From the NCBI GenBank assembly GCA_942492115.1, contig CALODL010000034.1:1-64000 (forward strand): 64,000 bases of DNA, read 5' to 3'. The DNA is from CALODL01 sp942492115 (lineage in GTDB: Bacteria > Planctomycetota > Phycisphaerae > UBA1845 > CAIVHJ01). Made by a program: the position numbers and the translations under genes. The notes below the pieces were generated by a model. The model searched no databases, was not told the origin of the DNA, and saw only the letters and a list, made by a program, of their open reading frames with translations. How positions within the stretch are numbered: the first letter of the stretch is position 1; the number at the start of each line of letters is the position of its first letter. Shown one piece after another: positions 61,029 to 64,000 of this stretch.

Positions 61029-61982
61029 TCATGCCAGAAACAGAATTGCTGCCCCGCTGACCGCGATGATCGCACCCACGACGGCACGCCCGGTCAAGCG
61101 TTCGCGATAGAGCACGACAGCGAAGGGCAGAATGAAAATGGGGACGAGCGAGCACAACGTCTGAGCAACCCCCAGAGGCACGCGGTCGGACGCCACGAGC
61201 GACATCCACACGCCCAGAAACGGTCCTGCGATGGCTCCCAGAGTCACGCACCACCACGCCTGGCCAAAGGTGATGGCGGGCGTCGTGAAGGACGCCGATT
61301 CCCGAGGTAAATCCCGGCGCGCGCGTCGCAGCCTCCACAAGACCATGGGGACAGCGCCTGCGCCCGCGAAGACCATCCGCACGAGCGTCGCAGCGGCTGG
61401 CGTGAGATGCTGATCCGCGGGTAGCCATCCATGCCCCATGCCCTGCTTGCTCAGGAGCAACCCGCCAGCCTGACACGCAGCCCCCAATGTGGCAAGAATC
61501 AGCCCGCGGGTGAAGTGCTGTGGCCGCGCGACGACGCCCGGCTGACGCTCGTTGACCACCCAGGCCACGCCACACAATGTGAAGACGATTCCAACGCAAC
61601 TCATTGCGGACAAGGCCTCGCCGAGAACGATCCAACCAAACAGCGCGGCGAACAGAGGCGCAGTCGTCATGATCAAGGTGGCCAGCCGCGGGCCGATCTC
61701 GACAAAGGCCACGAACAGGCAATGGTCTCCGATGGCAAGTCCGATAATCCCGGAGATCGCCAGCAACACGATCTGCCGCATCTCACCCTGTGGGATCCAC
61801 GTTCCGCCCAACACTCGATGGGTCAACGCCAGAAAACCCACGGCCATGAAGATTCGGGCGGCGTTGACGATGGTCGACCCCAACCGTCGACTCGCAGCCG
61901 TGAAGAACACGGCCGTCAGCGTGAACATCAGGGACGTACCCACGCCAGCGAACAACCCTGCCATCGTGTGCGTATCGTGCAT
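61029..61982 (-). CDS. EamA-type drug/metabolite transporter
   Basis: 317 aa from the ATG at 61982 (MHDTHTMAGLFAGVG). The frame is open back to 62672, but that part opposes the EF-hand gene and is not credible. There are ten hydrophobic segments in two five-helix EamA repeats: first half TIVNAARIFMAVGFLAL, LLAISGIIGLAIGDHCLF, APLFAALFGWIVLGEALS; second half LATLGAACQAGGLLLSKQ, VTLGAIAGPFLGVWMSL, IFILPFAVVLYRERLTGRA. It ends with VVGAIIAVSGAAILFLA. EamA proteins export amino acids or other small metabolites. The substrate is unknown. It is on the same strand as aceB with 147 bp between, probably a separate transcript. Confidence 0.85.
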   Translation of the reverse strand: MHDTHTMAGLFAGVGTSLMFTLTAVFFTAASRRLGSTIVNAARIFMAVGFLALTHRVLGGTWIPQGEMRQIVLLAISGIIGLAIGDHCLFVAFVEIGPRLATLIMTTAPLFAALFGWIVLGEALSAMSCVGIVFTLCGVAWVVNERQPGVVARPQHFTRGLILATLGAACQAGGLLLSKQGMGHGWLPADQHLTPAAATLVRMVFAGAGAVPMVLWRLRRARRDLPRESASFTTPAITFGQAWWCVTLGAIAGPFLGVWMSLVASDRVPLGVAQTLCSLVPIFILPFAVVLYRERLTGRAVVGAIIAVSGAAILFLA

Positions 61983-62132
61983 TTCTGCAGATGTTAAGTG
62001 GCCGTGGTCAGGACTGCCAGGCGGCATGCGATCCGCAAAAGAGCTTCCGGCAAGAAAGTGATGCAATACGCGACCGGCCCCCGCCGTTATGCGACGTGAC
62101 ATCACTAACCACTGTCGAAAAGGAATAAGACC

Positions 62133-62648
62133 ATGAAAAGACTTGCTCTGACCCTTGCCGTGCTCGGACTCGGTGTGTCCATGAATGTCGCGCTCGCAGA
62201 ACGCGAGGGAGACGGCCCGCAAGGCCGAAACCACGGTCGACACCGGGGTGCCCACGCCGGCCTCGTCATGAAGGCGCTCGACACCGATCAGGACGGTACA
62301 TTGTCTGCAGAGGAGATCAGTAACGCTTCCGCGGCCCTTCTGACCCTCGACCAGGATAATGATGGGGCGTTGTCCAGGGATGAAATGCGACCGTCGCGCG
62401 GCGATCGGAGCGCGGCCTTTGTGGCACGGATCATGAGTTTCGACGAGGACGGGGACGGCCTCGTGACCCTCGACGAAATGCCCGAACGGATGCAGCGCAT
62501 TCTCGACACGGCCGATACCAACGGCGACGACGCGATCGATCAGGCCGAGGCGGAGGCTGTTGCAGAACAGCGCAAGGAGCGCGCGGGCAAACGGCGCCGC
62601 GGCCCCCGAGGACGCCACAACCACGACCGTCCGGACGACCAGGAATAA
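62133..62648 (+). CDS. Exported EF-hand protein
   Basis: 171 aa, with AAGGA 8 nt before the ATG. The signal peptide MKRLALTLAVLGLGVSMNVA has a cut near ALA-ER. Four EF-hand calcium loops follow: DTDQDGTLSAEE, DQDNDGALSRDE, DEDGDGLVTLDE and DTNGDDAIDQAE. Each has acidic residues at the coordinating positions, so all four may bind calcium. The C-terminus is highly basic (KERAGKRRRGPRGR). Small exported EF-hand proteins are frequent in Planctomycetota and may buffer or sense calcium at the surface; the role is inferred. It is divergent from the EamA gene and followed by a terminator. Confidence 0.88.
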   Translation: MKRLALTLAVLGLGVSMNVALAEREGDGPQGRNHGRHRGAHAGLVMKALDTDQDGTLSAEEISNASAALLTLDQDNDGALSRDEMRPSRGDRSAAFVARIMSFDEDGDGLVTLDEMPERMQRILDTADTNGDDAIDQAEAEAVAEQRKERAGKRRRGPRGRHNHDRPDDQE

Positions 62649-62673
62649 GCATTCTCCAGGTACACGCGTCAAG

Positions 62674-62710
62674 GGTGGCGGGACTCACCGCGGTTCCGCC
62701 ACCTTCTTTC
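62674..62710 (+). terminator. Rho-independent terminator
   Basis: GGTGGCGG (62674-62681) pairs with CCGCCACC (62696-62703) around a 14-nt loop, followed by TTCTTTC. It ends the EF-hand gene transcript. Confidence 0.65.
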
Positions 62711-62917
62711 ATGCGCCGAACTCCGCCACAAAAATACCATCATCACCCGATACTGTTTCGCCCATTCGGACCGATGTGTTATGATGGGCGTTCGTACGCG
62801 ACGGTGAATCATGATACCGTCGGGTGAGGAGAACAGGAGCATCCCAGGGCACTTACCTCGCTCCGGCAGGTGTTCACGCCTGCAATCACGCGCTTGCATA
62901 CAGGGATACGACAATTC

Positions 62918-63406
62918 ATGAGGAAACCGTTACCTCCGGTCAGCGTCGCACGCGGCCTTCGTGGTCAGGGTGTTTTTTCGACGAAACTCCTCAAACGCTA
63001 CGAGGAGATCGCCGAGATCACCGGCACCGTCATCGACGACCCGGACTACACCTCGTCCTACTGCATCGACCTGGGAACGACCCTGAGCCTCGAGCCCCAG
63101 GCCCCGTTCCGCTTCCTGAACCACAGCTGCAGACCCAACTGTGAAATCATCCGCTACGATGCCGAGACCGAGGACGCGATTCCCGAGGTCTGGCTGGTGG
63201 CGACCCGCGGAATCCAACCCGAAGAAGAACTGACCATCGACTACGCGTGGCCCGCCAACGAAGCCATCCGCTGCGCGTGCGGAACCGCGAAGTGCCGAGG
63301 CTGGATCGTGGACGTCAACGAACTGCATCGCCTCGAAGCGCGGCCCAATGGCCAGGACCACCGGCAACCGTCCGGCGCCATGAGGCAATCCCTGCAGGAG
63401 TCCTGA
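62918..63406 (+). CDS. SET-domain lysine methyltransferase-like protein
   Basis: 162 aa from the ATG at 62918 (MRKPLPPVSVARGLRGQGVF). A GTG at 62870 is in frame but has no ribosome-binding signal; AGGGA lies 11 nt before the ATG. The SET core is complete: RGLRGQGVFST, then RFLNHSCRPNCE (SAM-binding and knot motif), EELTIDYAWP, and a post-SET zinc motif (CACGTAKCRGWI). Such proteins transfer a methyl group from SAM to a protein lysine. Bacterial SET proteins occur sporadically and their substrates are mostly unknown. The tail (LEARPNGQDHRQPSGAMRQS) is disordered. No eukaryotic-type neighbours are present. Confidence 0.83.
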   Translation: MRKPLPPVSVARGLRGQGVFSTKLLKRYEEIAEITGTVIDDPDYTSSYCIDLGTTLSLEPQAPFRFLNHSCRPNCEIIRYDAETEDAIPEVWLVATRGIQPEEELTIDYAWPANEAIRCACGTAKCRGWIVDVNELHRLEARPNGQDHRQPSGAMRQSLQES

Positions 63407-63436
63407 ATCCAGTTCGAGGTCACGGCAGCACGACGA

Positions 63437-64000
63437 TCAACTCAACTCCGGAGCCGGTAGTTCCACCTTCTGCCCCACCGCCGGAATGCTGAACGGTGCA
63501 TAGGCGCCGTCGACATGACAGAACCAATACCACTGCCGGTCCTCGAGCGCCCGCTCAAAACGAAACGTCGCCTCGGCCGGGCGTCCATCGGCACACCTGT
63601 CGGTGATTTCGACCGTCAACCCCGCCAATGCAATGGTCGTTCCGTCGGGGATCAAGTGATGCGCACCACGAAACAGGACATCGAGCGGACGCACGAGGTA
63701 GCCTGTAGCAGGACGAACGACCAACGTGCTCTCAGCAGTCCGGTGAATGGTGACGGCGCTCCAGCTTGGCGCAAGTGCGTACATCCGGTGGGGAAATGGT
63801 TGACCGGCAATCGCATTCATGATGCCCGAGTGCCGTGCATGGAACACACTGGGGGAGTTGACCAGCAGCACGGTGCGTCCTGTGTCGCCAGCAGTCATGG
63901 GCGTCTTGACGAACAGCTGAGCTTCGGCGCTGGGCGGAAGGACATGGCGGCTCATGAGTGCTAACTGAATCGGCGCCGTGACGATGTGCACGATGATGAA
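63437..64000 (-). CDS. Hypothetical protein, 5' end beyond window
   Basis: The reading frame stays open through the right edge (…FIIVHIVTAPIQLALMSRH), so the GTG at 63991 is unlikely to be the start. This is the last ~187 codons of a longer gene. The visible part begins with a probable membrane helix and continues as a soluble beta-rich domain (TVLLVNSPSVFHARHSGIMN, TTIALAGLTVEITD, QWYWFCHVDGAYAPFSIPAV). I do not recognise the family. The pattern of a membrane region followed by a globular tail would fit a polytopic envelope protein. It is convergent with the SET gene, 30 bp away. Confidence 0.6.
   Translation of the reverse strand, partial: FIIVHIVTAPIQLALMSRHVLPPSAEAQLFVKTPMTAGDTGRTVLLVNSPSVFHARHSGIMNAIAGQPFPHRMYALAPSWSAVTIHRTAESTLVVRPATGYLVRPLDVLFRGAHHLIPDGTTIALAGLTVEITDRCADGRPAEATFRFERALEDRQWYWFCHVDGAYAPFSIPAVGQKVELPAPELS

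Overview
The window looks like a chromosome segment of a Planctomycetota bacterium, most likely from a metagenome assembly. The evidence is a DUF1571 protein, very large secreted proteins built from LamG, lamin-tail (LTD), CotH, dockerin-like and cohesin-like modules, a HEAT-repeat protein, orphan LuxR-type HTH proteins, and a GC-rich, sparsely packed layout with long intergenic gaps. No tRNA, rRNA, insertion sequence or CRISPR array was recognised.

Positions 1-34045 are one block on the minus strand. It begins with a 930-aa LTD protein that carries a C-terminal sorting signal. Next comes a very tight seven-gene series (30737 to 21286): a VTC-domain polyphosphate-polymerase-like enzyme, a DUF4956 membrane protein, a HlyD-type adaptor (frameshifted), three secreted proteins sharing a Cys-rich dockerin-like module and a cohesin-like C-terminus, and a small LuxR-type HTH protein. 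After a 650-bp gap follow a 4561-aa protein (sorbosone-dehydrogenase-like domain, twelve LamG domains, an embedded two-heme cytochrome segment), a roughly 2100-aa LTD/CotH protein, and the start of a second sorbosone-dehydrogenase-like gene that runs off the left edge. Together they suggest an extracellular oxidation and surface-display programme tied to VTC/DUF4956/CotH chemistry.

Positions 34046-44700 hold mixed housekeeping and envelope genes: two near-identical single-domain LuxR-type regulators, a HEAT-repeat exported protein, a LolA-like exported protein, an imelysin plus di-heme oxidoreductase pair (frameshifted), two four-CBS proteins around a cytochrome-like lipoprotein, a DUF1571 protein and a small lipoprotein. 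Positions 44700-51600 hold a PKD lipoprotein, a methyl-accepting chemotaxis protein, two intergenic regions with strong RNA-like hairpins, and an ECF sigma/anti-sigma pair.

Positions 51700-56526 encode a DUF4011-helicase-nuclease-DUF3320 protein that resembles the single-gene Hhe anti-phage system, again broken by one frameshift. The right end has an exported alpha/beta hydrolase, a YjfB-like small protein, the glyoxylate bypass pair aceA/aceB, an EamA transporter, an EF-hand protein, a SET-domain protein and a partial gene. Three genes are each broken by exactly one apparent extra base. This pattern points to assembly indels more than to biological decay.
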